NCBI GenBank assembly: GCA_000733415.1
Contig: KL662191.1
Coordinates: forward strand, 2,927,015-2,991,014
DNA length: 64,000 nucleotides
Direction: 5' to 3'
From: [Leptolyngbya] sp. JSC-1
GTDB taxonomy: Bacteria; Cyanobacteriota; Cyanobacteriia; Elainellales; Elainellaceae
Of this stretch, positions 32,943 through 41,920 are shown one piece after another (position 1 is the first letter of the stretch; each line of letters starts with the position of its first letter). Both the position numbers and the translations under genes were made by a program. The notes beneath the pieces were generated by a model. That model made no database searches. It saw nothing but the letters and a program-made list of their open reading frames with translations, and was not told where the DNA came from.

Positions 32943-33851
32943 ATGAGCGTTATCTACGATCTGGAACATACCACCCTCTATCGCTATCGCAATCCGGTCC
33001 GGTTTAGCGAGCATCGCGCCATTTTCTTGCCCAGTTCTGGCTATGGCGGGCGAATCTTGAGCTATGGCCTGGAAACCAATATTCCATCCAACGTCCGCTG
33101 GCTGATGGATACCCTCTCGAATAACGTGGCCCTGATCGAATTTAGCCAACCCGCCAAAGAGTTGGTCATCACCTATCGCGTCCGAGGCGAGCATTTTGGC
33201 ATTCCGGCCATTGCCGCCTTTCCCCTCGATCCTCGCGCTGAGGAAGTGCCGGTGCAATACACTCCAGATGAATGGACCGATCTAGTCGTGTTTATGCGCC
33301 CCCATGCCGAAGACCCGGATGGCAGCCTAGCAGCTTGGGCCAAGAGCTTTGTAGCGGGCGATCAGGACAATACGCTGGATGTGCTGCAACGCATGATGGA
33401 TACAATCTGGACCAATTTCACCTATCAGGCGCGGGAGGCCGAAGGCACCCAGTCTCCAGGCGAAACCCTGCGGTTACGGTCCGGCACCTGCCGTGACTAT
33501 GCCTGGCTAATGATCGAGACACTGCGGCGGTTGGGGTTTGCCTGTCGCTTTGTCAGTGGCTACCTGTATGACCCCGCTCTGGATGGAGGAGCCGTAGGCA
33601 TGACGGGTTCCGGCGCGACCCATGCCTGGTTGCAGGTGTATCTACCTGGTGCCGGCTGGCGCTCCTATGACCCCACGAACCGACTCACCGCTGGCTTTGA
33701 CCTGATTCGAGTTGCGATTGCCCGCCATCCCAATCAGGTGATTCCCCTATCGGGGTTCTGGTTTGGTGATGCCCAAGATTACCTTGGCATGGATGTAAAA
33801 GTAACGATTCGTAAATTGGGAACGCTGCCGGAATTTGAAGACATTCGATAG
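32943..33851 (+). CDS. Transglutaminase-like family protein
   Basis: 302 residues. It has the bacterial transglutaminase-like layout: an N-terminal beta domain (MSVIYDLEHTTLYRYRNPVR) and a papain-fold core. The catalytic Cys is in RSGTCRDYAWLMIE, His in GATHAWLQVYLPGAGW and Asp in RSYDPTN, so the triad is intact. No signal peptide is seen, so the protein is likely cytoplasmic; members often act as peptidases or amidases rather than cross-linkers. It follows DUF2252 (39 bp) and converges on the antiporter gene with only 12 bp between them. Confidence 0.88.
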   Translation: MSVIYDLEHTTLYRYRNPVRFSEHRAIFLPSSGYGGRILSYGLETNIPSNVRWLMDTLSNNVALIEFSQPAKELVITYRVRGEHFGIPAIAAFPLDPRAEEVPVQYTPDEWTDLVVFMRPHAEDPDGSLAAWAKSFVAGDQDNTLDVLQRMMDTIWTNFTYQAREAEGTQSPGETLRLRSGTCRDYAWLMIETLRRLGFACRFVSGYLYDPALDGGAVGMTGSGATHAWLQVYLPGAGWRSYDPTNRLTAGFDLIRVAIARHPNQVIPLSGFWFGDAQDYLGMDVKVTIRKLGTLPEFEDIR

Positions 33852-33863
33852 TGGCCATTCTGC

Positions 33864-35084
33864 TCACGCCTCGACTCCTACATTCAACCAGCGGGCCACC
33901 GGCGCGAGCGAAAAGCCTTGCACCAGCACCGAAGTTACCACGATGAACGTGACTACTGTAAAAATCTCTCCTGCTTGCGGCATCGCCAGGGCAAGTGGAA
34001 ACGTGGCCAGCACGATTGGTACCGAGCCGCGCAATCCCACCCAGGCAATAAATAATTTCTCCTTAAACGGCATCGTTGTCCAGGCAAGGCTGATAAACAC
34101 ACTCAGCGGACGAGCTACAAACATTAGAAATAAGCTGATCACAATCGCAACAGTGGCGACCGCAGACAGTTCAGCTTGAAACGGGACCGAGAGCATGCCC
34201 AACGTCAAAAACATGACAATTTGCATCAGCCAAGCAAATCCATCGTGAAATGCATTGATCGTTTCTTCATACGTAAACGGACGATTGCCTTGCACCACAC
34301 CAGCCACATACACCGCCAAAAAACCGTTGCCCCGCAAAAAAGTCGCCACACTGTAAGTTAGCAAAACCAGAGCGATAGTCGCGACTGGATATAAACCGCG
34401 TGCGCTCAAATTCAAGCGATTGATGCTCCAGACCAAAAACAAGCCAGCCCCATAGCCGACCACCACACCCACCACCCACTGCACCACCAGCAACAGAACA
34501 ATCGTTTCCCAACTGGTATCCGTACCCGTCAACAGATTGATCAGCGTTGTGGTTAACAGCACTGCCATTGGATCATTGCTGCCCGATTCCAATTCCAGCA
34601 GTGGCTGTAAGCTACCTTTTAGCCCTAAATTACTCGATCTGAGCACCGAAAAAACCGCAGCGGCATCGGTAGAAGAAACAATTGCTCCCAATAGCAGCCC
34701 CTGCGGAAAGGAAATGCCATTCACGCCAATCAAAAACGAACTAAACGACCCCAGCATGAACCAGGCAAAGGTTCCCACAATCAGCATGGTGATTAGCACA
34801 CCAACCGTCGAGAGGCTCAACCCTTTGCCCAAAACAGGGCGGATGGCACTCCACTCGGTATCTAGGCCACCGGCAAACAGAATGAAGATCAGGGCAAAAT
34901 CCCCAATGAATTTAGCAATTGCTGGATCTTCAAAAGCAAATTCTCCAACGCTTCCCACCAACCAGCCGATGCCCAGGAAAAAAAGCAGCGCCGGAATCCC
35001 TACGCGGTTCGAGATCTTACTGGCTACCACACTGACCAGCAACAGTCCAGCCACGACTAACCCAATCACTTCAATGCTTGGCAT
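33864..35084 (-). CDS. Cation:proton antiporter (CPA1/NhaP2-like), membrane core only
   Basis: 406 residues with about 12-13 transmembrane helices. CPA1 signatures: GGLDTEW in the FAGG helix region, SSTDAAAVFSVL, and LELESGSNDPMAV carrying the ion-binding Asp of the ND motif. Similarity is to K+/H+ (NhaP2/CvrA-type) antiporters. These usually continue with a C-terminal TrkA-C or similar regulatory domain; here the protein ends right after the last helix (LAPVARWLNVGVEA), so the regulatory tail is missing. It likely exports K+ or Na+ against protons in the cytoplasmic membrane; the ion cannot be fixed from sequence. Confidence 0.85.
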   Translation of the reverse strand: MPSIEVIGLVVAGLLLVSVVASKISNRVGIPALLFFLGIGWLVGSVGEFAFEDPAIAKFIGDFALIFILFAGGLDTEWSAIRPVLGKGLSLSTVGVLITMLIVGTFAWFMLGSFSSFLIGVNGISFPQGLLLGAIVSSTDAAAVFSVLRSSNLGLKGSLQPLLELESGSNDPMAVLLTTTLINLLTGTDTSWETIVLLLVVQWVVGVVVGYGAGLFLVWSINRLNLSARGLYPVATIALVLLTYSVATFLRGNGFLAVYVAGVVQGNRPFTYEETINAFHDGFAWLMQIVMFLTLGMLSVPFQAELSAVATVAIVISLFLMFVARPLSVFISLAWTTMPFKEKLFIAWVGLRGSVPIVLATFPLALAMPQAGEIFTVVTFIVVTSVLVQGFSLAPVARWLNVGVEA

Positions 35085-35173
35085 CCCCTACGCTCCATGC
35101 AATTCAGCTAGCCCTGACGAAACATTACAGCAATTCCCACTAGATTGAATCCTGTTCTCTACTGCATCTGCTT

Positions 35174-35551
35174 CTAGGCCAGCCAACCCAAAATGACTCC
35201 AATCTGTTGCCAAATTGTCATTGGGTCAAATGGTTTGGTGATCACGCCCGCCACATCCAACTGGGCAAATCGCTGCTGGTCGCTGGGCAACACCTTGGCG
35301 GTTAAGACAATCACCGGCAGATTTTGGGTTTTGGGATGATTTTGCAGGGCTTCGCATAGCTCAAATCCATCCATGTCGGGCATCGAGATATCGAGCAAAA
35401 CGGCATCGACTGTTTCTGTCGTAGCTAGGCACAGTGCCTCCATGCCCGAAGCCGCACTCAGCGTCTGCCAACCAGCAAACTCTTCCAGCGACACTTGCAC
35501 CACATCACGGATATCGTCTTCGTCATCCACGATTAGAATTCGTTTGGTCAT
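35174..35551 (-). CDS. Receiver-only response regulator
   Basis: 125 residues, a single receiver domain. Acidic pocket DDEDD follows ILIVD, the phospho-acceptor Asp is in VLLDISMPDMDG, the conserved Thr/Ser in VIVLTAK and Lys in ITKPFDP. No output domain, as in CheY-like proteins that act by protein contact. I use the ATG at 35551; a TTG six bases earlier is possible. It is downstream of, and on the same strand as, the antiporter but separated by 90 bp. No cognate kinase is nearby. Confidence 0.9.
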   Translation of the reverse strand: MTKRILIVDDEDDIRDVVQVSLEEFAGWQTLSAASGMEALCLATTETVDAVLLDISMPDMDGFELCEALQNHPKTQNLPVIVLTAKVLPSDQQRFAQLDVAGVITKPFDPMTIWQQIGVILGWLA

Positions 35552-35572
35552 GATCAACTAGTTATGGTCAAG

Positions 35573-35596
35573 AGATGGGGAGATGGGGAGATGGGA
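35573..35596. repeat. AGATGGGG octamer tandem repeat
   Basis: Two AGATGGGG octamers (35573-35588) and a third with one change, AGATGGGA (35589-35596). Related GAGATGGGG/GGGAAGGTGGGG sequence occurs at about 57025-57070 and inside the 3' end of rsmA at 57206-57260. Confidence 0.75.
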
Positions 35597-35844
35597 ATTG
35601 ATGTAGATGATATAGTCTTTGTGGCGAGCTTAGGACGAGTGAACAGGTTCGCTGCTCGCTCCTCTACGGGTTATCTGCAAAATATCTTTACAGAATTGAC
35701 AGAGTAATTGGATTATTTGTAGTTTAACGGCTACCCCTCGGCTGATTTCTCAGAGCAAAATCTCCCTGGATAAGAGCTGCTGCAATCGATTTCCTGGCAT
35801 AGGAATTAGTGAACAGAAATTACTGGAATAAGGATTTAAACGTT

Positions 35845-38340
35845 ATGCAAACTGTCCCAACTCATCTGCAAGGGTTAAGCCATTCGGAAGTGGCGAAGCG
35901 ACGCGCGGCTGGGCAAGGCAATGACGTGCCGATTCAAACGAGTCGCACCTACTGGGACATTTTTCGAGATAACCTGTTCACGTTTATTAATTGGGTCTAT
36001 TTCTTTCTCAGCCTAGTACTGATTGCATTGGGACGGGCCAGCGACGTGCTGGTGTTGGCCTTTGTCGTTTTACTGAACGTGGTAATTAACGTCATCCAGG
36101 AAATTCGCGCCAAGCAAAAACTCGACAAAATCGCCTTGATTACTCGTCCCAAAGCCAGCGTGATTCGAGACGGACAGGAACAGGAGATTGACCCATCCGA
36201 GATTGTGGTGGGGGATGTGCTGATGGTGCGTCCAGGCGATCAAATTGTCGTGGATGGCTCGATTGTAGGCCAGGGTGAAATTAAAGTCGATGAATCCCTG
36301 CTGACAGGAGAATCAGATCTGATTCCCAAACAGAGCGGAGATCTGGTCTATTCCGGCAGCTTTTGCGTCAGCGGTGCGGCGTGTTACGAAGCCGAAAAAG
36401 TAGGAGCCGAGAGTCTCGCTAGCAAGATGACCGCCGAAGCCCGCAAGTTTCGCAAGGTGCTGACGCCGTTGCAGCATCGTATTAACCTGATGATTCGCCT
36501 GCTATTGGGCGTCGCAATCGTCTTGGGGTTTGTGACAGTGCTACGGATGACGCTGGGGGTTACTTCCATCACCACGGGGGTGCAAAACCTGGCCGTTATC
36601 GTTGGCCTAGTGCCGATTGGGCTGTACTTTATGATTACCCTTGCCTATGCGCTGGGGGCGGTACGAATCGCCGAGCAGAGTGCTTTGGTGCAGCAGTCAA
36701 ACGCGGTGGAATCGATCAGCAACGTGGATGTCATGTGTTTGGATAAAACCGGCACCCTGACTACCAACCGGATCAATCTACAAACTGTGTATCCCATTGG
36801 TATCGACCAGGCAAAATTGGAGGCAATTTTAGGTGACTTTGCGGCTAGTGCCTCTACCAGCAACAAAACCAATGACGCGATTATTGCCGCGCTGCCGCGA
36901 GCCAAGCGTCCTGTGAAGGTAGAAGTGCCGTTTGGCTCGGCCCATAAATGGAGTGCCGTTGGCTTTGCCGATGCTCCCGGTCTGTATGTGCTGGGTGCAC
37001 CAGAAATTTTGGGCACCGTGATGCCGCTTTCAGCCGAGCAGCAAGCTTCCATCCGCCAAGCAGCTGACCGGGGCCTGCGGGTGCTGATGATTGCCCATAG
37101 CCCAACGGTGCCGGATCTATACGATGGCGCAGACGATCCAGTTCTACCCGCCACACTCCAGCCCCTGGGCATTCTGCAATTTGGCGATGAGTTGCGTCCC
37201 GATGCGCGCCAAACCTTGACCGAATTTCAGCAGGCGGGCATCCAAGTCAAAGTGATTTCGGGTGATAATCCACTCACGGTAGCCGCCCTAGCCAAACAAG
37301 CGGGCCTCAGCGATGACATCCTTGCTGTATCGGGTCAGGAGTTGGCCCAGATGGACGATGCCGTCTTTACCCAAACCGCCGAAGACAGCACGATTTTTGG
37401 CCGGATTACTCCAGAACAAAAAGCTCGCTTGGTGCAGAGCCTTCAGTCGCGCGGGCACTATGTGGCCATGATGGGCGATGGGGTAAATGATGTACTGTCG
37501 CTGAAGCAGGCGAATGTGGGGGTGGCAATGGAAAGCGGCAGTCAGGCGACTCGTGGCGTAGCCGATATTGTTTTGCTCAAGGATACCTTTAGCGCTCTGC
37601 CCAAAATATTCCTGGAAGGACAGCGGATCCGCAATGGGGTAGCCGATATTAGCAAACTGTTTATGGTGCGTATCTTCTCGTTTATTCTGGCCATTATTGC
37701 TATTGGCATGATCACGCTGTCGTTTCCCTTTGGGATCAAAACCAGCACGATTGTCACGTTCCTCACCGTTGGCATTCCGCCCTTCTTTGTGACTCTCTGG
37801 GCCAAACCCGACAAACCAAGAGGCGGTCAAGGTAATCCGTTCATGCATTTTGTCTTGCCGGCAATGTTCACCCTTTCGATCGCCAGTATTCTGATCTACC
37901 TGTTCTTTTTGGCGGAAAACATCGGCCCGGTATTCGATTGGCTCAACGGTCGCATTCCATTTGAAGAACTGGGCCGCCGCATCACCAGGGCCGACATTGC
38001 TAGAGCGCAGCAAGTAGCCGAAACTGCGATGGTGACGATGCAAGTGTTGGGAGGGTTGCTGCTGCTGCCCTTCCTCAAACCGCCCACTCCTGCCTGGGTG
38101 GGAGGAGAACCGCTCAGCCGCGATTGGCGCTATACGATTCTGGCAAGCCTAGTTTTCGCCGGTTATATCGTGATTCTGGCAGTTCCAGCCCTGCACCGCT
38201 TTTTTGAACTCTCTCAGCTCGATTTTACTGATTACTTGGGCATTGGCCTGGTCGCGGTGCTTTGGGCTTTGGTGGTGCGCTTTGTCTGGAGGAACTCGCT
38301 GCTGGATCGGTTTTTAGATACCAAAATTAGTCCGTTTTGA
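35845..38340 (+). CDS. Cation-translocating P-type ATPase (CtpE/HAD-IC type)
   Basis: 831 residues from the ATG at 35845, which is preceded by AATAAGGA; a GTG at 35809 would add 12 residues. The motifs TGES (actuator, about 154-157), DKTGTLTTN (phosphorylated Asp about 300) and MMGDGVNDVLSLK are all present. Layout resembles the CtpE-like HAD-IC subfamily: a short N-terminus without heavy-metal CXXC domains, and 10 helices with a C-terminal membrane part. The TM4 ion-site motif, usually PEGL or similar, reads VPIGLY here. CtpE of mycobacteria is reported to take up calcium; ion specificity here is unknown. Confidence 0.88.
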   Translation: MQTVPTHLQGLSHSEVAKRRAAGQGNDVPIQTSRTYWDIFRDNLFTFINWVYFFLSLVLIALGRASDVLVLAFVVLLNVVINVIQEIRAKQKLDKIALITRPKASVIRDGQEQEIDPSEIVVGDVLMVRPGDQIVVDGSIVGQGEIKVDESLLTGESDLIPKQSGDLVYSGSFCVSGAACYEAEKVGAESLASKMTAEARKFRKVLTPLQHRINLMIRLLLGVAIVLGFVTVLRMTLGVTSITTGVQNLAVIVGLVPIGLYFMITLAYALGAVRIAEQSALVQQSNAVESISNVDVMCLDKTGTLTTNRINLQTVYPIGIDQAKLEAILGDFAASASTSNKTNDAIIAALPRAKRPVKVEVPFGSAHKWSAVGFADAPGLYVLGAPEILGTVMPLSAEQQASIRQAADRGLRVLMIAHSPTVPDLYDGADDPVLPATLQPLGILQFGDELRPDARQTLTEFQQAGIQVKVISGDNPLTVAALAKQAGLSDDILAVSGQELAQMDDAVFTQTAEDSTIFGRITPEQKARLVQSLQSRGHYVAMMGDGVNDVLSLKQANVGVAMESGSQATRGVADIVLLKDTFSALPKIFLEGQRIRNGVADISKLFMVRIFSFILAIIAIGMITLSFPFGIKTSTIVTFLTVGIPPFFVTLWAKPDKPRGGQGNPFMHFVLPAMFTLSIASILIYLFFLAENIGPVFDWLNGRIPFEELGRRITRADIARAQQVAETAMVTMQVLGGLLLLPFLKPPTPAWVGGEPLSRDWRYTILASLVFAGYIVILAVPALHRFFELSQLDFTDYLGIGLVAVLWALVVRFVWRNSLLDRFLDTKISPF

Positions 38341-38808
38341 GGAGGCAAGACAGAGCAACGCTTGCACGGTGCGTTCGCAAAGCGTGATGTTGGAGGCGGA
38401 TTCATGACCACCTGGTGCCCTGAGTGAGAGTCTCCCAAGGGTTTGACCCCAGCTTCAGTGCAGGTAGTCTAGATTCTCAAACGGTGCCAACTGCAGTCAT
38501 GGCGCAGCTAAACAGACCAAAGGATGCAATATTTCGCTTCATTAATTTGAGTAACTAAAAAGCGGCGAATTAATGAACAAACGCAAATAAACGTAAGCAT
38601 CGTGTTGAACTTGCCGACTTTCCCCTGATGCTTGCGGTTTAATCAGAGTGATTGCCAAATTGCCTCTACTTGAATTTGCTAAATCAAATCACCCAAACTG
38701 AATCAGCTAAACCAAACGCAGCGTCCGTCAATAGAGGTAAGGCAATCGAGGGATGAAATCGTCACCAAGATTCTCTATAACTAAAACAGAATTCAGGAGA
38801 TTGCAGAA
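38341..38808. other. Gene-free spacer with an inverted repeat
   Basis: About 470 bp between the P-type ATPase and the small gene at 38809. It has no gene-like frame. The main structure is the perfect 10-bp inverted repeat at 38538-38577. The last 50 bases include AGGAG (about 38794), the ribosome site of the following gene. No clear terminator after the ATPase is visible. Confidence 0.5.
38538..38577. repeat. Perfect 10-bp inverted repeat with 20-base spacer
   Basis: TTCATTAATT (38538-38547) and AATTAATGAA (38568-38577), centre to centre 30 bp (about three DNA turns). AT-rich and without a T-run, so it resembles a binding site for a looping dimer more than a terminator. Confidence 0.5.
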
Positions 38809-39075
38809 ATGATTACTGCTGCAATACACACTGCCAACACTGCCAATACTGCTAACCCTGCCACAACGGATCCGACTGGTGATCATCGCCGGGCTGAAGT
38901 TGAAAAGCTGGCTGCCGAGGCATTTCATCAGCATCTGATCTCAGGCTATGGGGATGGTGAGTCCCCGGATGAGTATCAAATTGTCCTTCAGGGTAAGCCG
39001 AGACACTACTCGCTTGAATATGCTCACTCGCTGCTCGCTAATCTAATCGAACACCAAATTTCCCTGGTGGAATAG
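38809..39075 (+). CDS. Small conserved hypothetical protein
   Basis: 88 residues. A low-complexity start (HTANTANTANPATTD, coded by a run of ACTGCC-like 9-mers) leads into a compact body: RRAEVEKLAAEAFHQHLISGYGDGE, then DEYQIVLQGKPRHYSLEYAHSLLANLI. I recall similar small proteins in other cyanobacteria but no function. The ribosome site AGGAG lies about 10-14 bases before the ATG, which is good evidence for translation. It is followed after 8 bp by another tiny gene, so the pair may be one transcript. Confidence 0.7.
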   Translation: MITAAIHTANTANTANPATTDPTGDHRRAEVEKLAAEAFHQHLISGYGDGESPDEYQIVLQGKPRHYSLEYAHSLLANLIEHQISLVE

Positions 39076-39083
39076 GATGCCCC

Positions 39084-39290
39084 GTGGCAAACATTGTTCA
39101 GGAGGTTCGAGATACCTCTCCCAGCCTTACATTCATCTTCCATCCATTAGGGTCTAGCACTAGTGACCTGGCTCGATTGTCGAGTCAGGTTTTTTACGGT
39201 GCAGATTTGATGACTATTTCTATTGGTCAGCATCCCGTTGCGGTGCTCAATGAAATAGATAGAAAACTGCAACACTGCTTTCCAAGTTAG
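39084..39290 (+). CDS. Tiny hypothetical protein, operon partner
   Basis: 68 residues from a GTG start; AGGA about 7 bases upstream is a plausible ribosome site. It begins 8 bp after the previous stop, so it is likely co-transcribed and perhaps translationally coupled. No domain recognised; features are a polar N-terminus, SLTFIFHPLGSST and a single Cys near the end. It lies 230 bp before ndhF on the same strand. Coding status is probable rather than certain. Confidence 0.5.
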   Translation: MANIVQEVRDTSPSLTFIFHPLGSSTSDLARLSSQVFYGADLMTISIGQHPVAVLNEIDRKLQHCFPS

Positions 39291-39520
39291 GAGACAACCG
39301 TAGGAGTGATGGCAACAATAACAAAGAACTGTTGAAGATGAACAGTCTAAACTTGATCACCCTTCAAAAATGGGAAATAACAAACTGTGAAGGCCAGAAC
39401 TATACCAGCAGCAGGAGTTCAAATTACTTAGCTTTAGTTTAAGAATCTTCTAAGGCAGTCATGTGTCACAATGTAAACGGTTTTGCCAACTCAATCAGAG
39501 GCTAGGAGTAGGCGCGAGTC

Positions 39521-41599
39521 ATGGAACCAATATATGAGTACGCCTGGTTGATTCCGGTCTTGCCGCTGGCAGGAGCGATGATTCTAGGCTTAGGACTAAT
39601 TTCGTTTGGCAAGACAGTTGCCAATATGCGGCGGAGCAGCGCCATTTTTATTGTGTCTTTGCTCGGTGCGGCAATGGTGCTGTCCTTTGCGTTGTTGTGG
39701 AGTCAAATTCAAGGGCATCCCCCCTATGCGCACATGATTGAATGGGCGGCGGCGGGCGATTTTCGCTTGACCATGGGCTACACGGTTGATCACCTGACGG
39801 CAATGATGCTGGTGATTGTTACCACGGTCGCCTTTTTCGTAATGATTTATACCGACGGCTATATGGCGCATGATCCGGGCTATGTCCGGTTTTACGCCTA
39901 TTTGAGTTTATTTAGCTCGTCGATGCTGGGGTTAGTAGTTAGCCCCAATTTGCTGCAAGTGTACGTGTTTTGGGAACTGGTCGGCATGTGCTCCTACCTG
40001 CTGATTGGTTTCTGGTACGACCGCAAAGCCGCCGCCGATGCCTGTCAAAAAGCATTTGTGGTCAACCGGGTGGGAGACTTTGGCCTGCTGCTGGGGATGC
40101 TGGCAATGTTCTGGGCCACGGGCACCTTCGAGTTTGAGCTGATGGGTGAACGGCTGAATGATTTGGTGCAGTCGGGGGCACTCTCGGCTGGTCTGGTCTC
40201 GCTGTTTGCGATTTTGGTGTTTATGGGTCCGGTCGCTAAGTCGGCTCAGGTGCCGCTGCATGTGTGGCTCCCCGACGCGATGGAAGGTCCAACCCCGATC
40301 TCAGCTCTGATCCACGCGGCAACGATGGTGGCTGCCGGTGTGTTCTTAATTGCTCGCATGTATCCGGCTTTTGAGCATGTGCCCAGCGCTATGAATACCA
40401 TTGCCTGGACTGGAGCCGTGACCGCCTTTATCGGAGCCACTACCGCGATTACTCAGAACGACATCAAGAAAGGTTTGGCCTATTCCACCATGTCGCAGTT
40501 GGGCTATATGGTGATGGCGATGGGCGTTGGTGCCTACGGAGCAGGCTTGTTCCACCTGATGACTCATGCCTACTTCAAGGCAATGCTGTTTTTAGGATCG
40601 GGTTCGGTAATCCACGGGATGGAGTCGGTCGTCGGCCATGATCCGGTCTATGCCCAAGACATGCGCTTGATGGGCGGACTGCGGAAGTACATGCCGATCA
40701 CCGCGATCACCTTCTTGATTGGCACGCTAGCGATCTGTGGGATTCCTCCCTTTGCCGGCTTCTGGTCCAAGGATGAAATTCTGGGCGCCACCTATGCTGC
40801 CAATCCGGCTTTGTGGGCAATTGGTTGGTTAACCGCTGGAATCACCGCGTTTTACATGTTTCGCATGTACTTCAGCACCTTTGAGGGCGGTTTTCGCGGT
40901 CAGAATGAGAGCATTAAGCAGAAACTGAAGCTAGAACAGCTCCAGCGTTTGGGCTTGGCCTTTGGCCCTGGGGCGATGAACCCGAAGGAACTGACGGCAG
41001 AACTGCCACAAGAAGCCCACGATCACGAAGCGCCGGTGGATCATCACAGCAGCGAACCGTACGAGTCGCCAATCACGATGACCCTGCCGCTGATTGCCCT
41101 AGCCATTCCGTCAATTCTGATTGGTTTGGTCGGGACACCGTTTGCCAACTACTTTGAGGCATTTATTCACCCGCCTGGCGAAGTCGTGGAAGGGATCCCT
41201 TCTGAGTTTGAGTGGAGTGAGTTTCTGCTGATGGGAGGCAGCTCGGTTGGCATTGCCCTGCTGGGTATTACCTTGGCCTCGCTGATGTACCTGAGCCGCA
41301 AGATCGATCCCGCCGCGGTGGCCGAGAAAATTCAGCCGCTGTATCAGCTCTCGCTCAACAAGTGGTACTTCGATGATATTTACGAAGTGCTGTTTGTCCA
41401 GGGCAGCCGTCGCTTGGCGCGGCAAGTGCTGGAAGTCGATTTACGAATTGTGGATGGTGTTGTCAACTTGGCGGGTTTTGTCACCCTCGTGACCGGCGAA
41501 GCGCTGAAGTACTTAGAAACAGGACGTGCCCAATTCTATGCCCTGATTGTGTTTGGGGCGGTACTGGGACTTGTGCTGCTATCAGGAATTACAGGTTAG
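39521..41599 (+). CDS. ndhF: NAD(P)H-quinone oxidoreductase subunit 5 (NdhF)
   Basis: 692 residues, the length of respiratory-type NdhF1 (the CO2-uptake forms are usually shorter). About 16 helices of the Mrp-antiporter fold. Key blocks: YVFWELVGMCSYLLIGFW with the functional Glu, HVWLPDAMEGPTPISALIHAATMVAAGVF, and DIKKGLAYSTMSQLGYM. A soluble, His-rich loop (HDHEAPVDHHSS) lies near 505-520, and the C-terminal lateral helix and last TM are intact. NdhF and NdhD are antiporter-like proton-pumping subunits of the thylakoid NDH-1 complex. TAGGAGTAGG before the ATG is a good ribosome site. ndhD follows after a 320-bp repeat-rich gap; absence of cupA-type genes fits the NDH-1L form. Confidence 0.93.
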   Translation: MEPIYEYAWLIPVLPLAGAMILGLGLISFGKTVANMRRSSAIFIVSLLGAAMVLSFALLWSQIQGHPPYAHMIEWAAAGDFRLTMGYTVDHLTAMMLVIVTTVAFFVMIYTDGYMAHDPGYVRFYAYLSLFSSSMLGLVVSPNLLQVYVFWELVGMCSYLLIGFWYDRKAAADACQKAFVVNRVGDFGLLLGMLAMFWATGTFEFELMGERLNDLVQSGALSAGLVSLFAILVFMGPVAKSAQVPLHVWLPDAMEGPTPISALIHAATMVAAGVFLIARMYPAFEHVPSAMNTIAWTGAVTAFIGATTAITQNDIKKGLAYSTMSQLGYMVMAMGVGAYGAGLFHLMTHAYFKAMLFLGSGSVIHGMESVVGHDPVYAQDMRLMGGLRKYMPITAITFLIGTLAICGIPPFAGFWSKDEILGATYAANPALWAIGWLTAGITAFYMFRMYFSTFEGGFRGQNESIKQKLKLEQLQRLGLAFGPGAMNPKELTAELPQEAHDHEAPVDHHSSEPYESPITMTLPLIALAIPSILIGLVGTPFANYFEAFIHPPGEVVEGIPSEFEWSEFLLMGGSSVGIALLGITLASLMYLSRKIDPAAVAEKIQPLYQLSLNKWYFDDIYEVLFVQGSRRLARQVLEVDLRIVDGVVNLAGFVTLVTGEALKYLETGRAQFYALIVFGAVLGLVLLSGITG

Positions 41600-41920
41600 G
41601 GAAGTTTTGAGTTTTGGTGACATAGCCTGTGTGCTTGGCACTAGTCTGCCGTAGGCATAGCACGCAGTTTTAAGTTTTGAGTTAGGGCGAGTGGAATAGT
41701 GTTGAGTTTTGGTGACACAGCTTGTGCGCAGTACATAGTTTTGAGTTAGAGCAGATCAGGAAAAAGGATATTCCCGCCCTCCTAGCCAAGGTATGCCGCT
41801 GTTACTAGAGCATCAAAACCAACGCTAAACAAACCCGAAAGCTCAAAACTTTTCACTCAATCATTGAGTCCAAGCCAGACAAACTCAAAACTTAAAATTC
41901 AAAACTTGATAAACGCTGCA
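41600..41920. repeat. Repeat-rich spacer between ndhF and ndhD
   Basis: A 28-base direct repeat (41607-41634 and 41702-41729, 25/28 identical) carries TTGAGTTTTGGTGACA. TTTTAAGTTTTGAGTT (41668-41683) is repeated in perfect inverse at 41882-41897 (AACTCAAAACTTAAAA). Short AGTTTTGAGTT copies lie at 41747 and in inverse near 41840. The structure is like a small mobile or palindromic element; the inverted ends enclose about 200 bp. It may influence ndhD expression, since the ndhD ATG lies 23 bp past the right arm. Confidence 0.65.
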
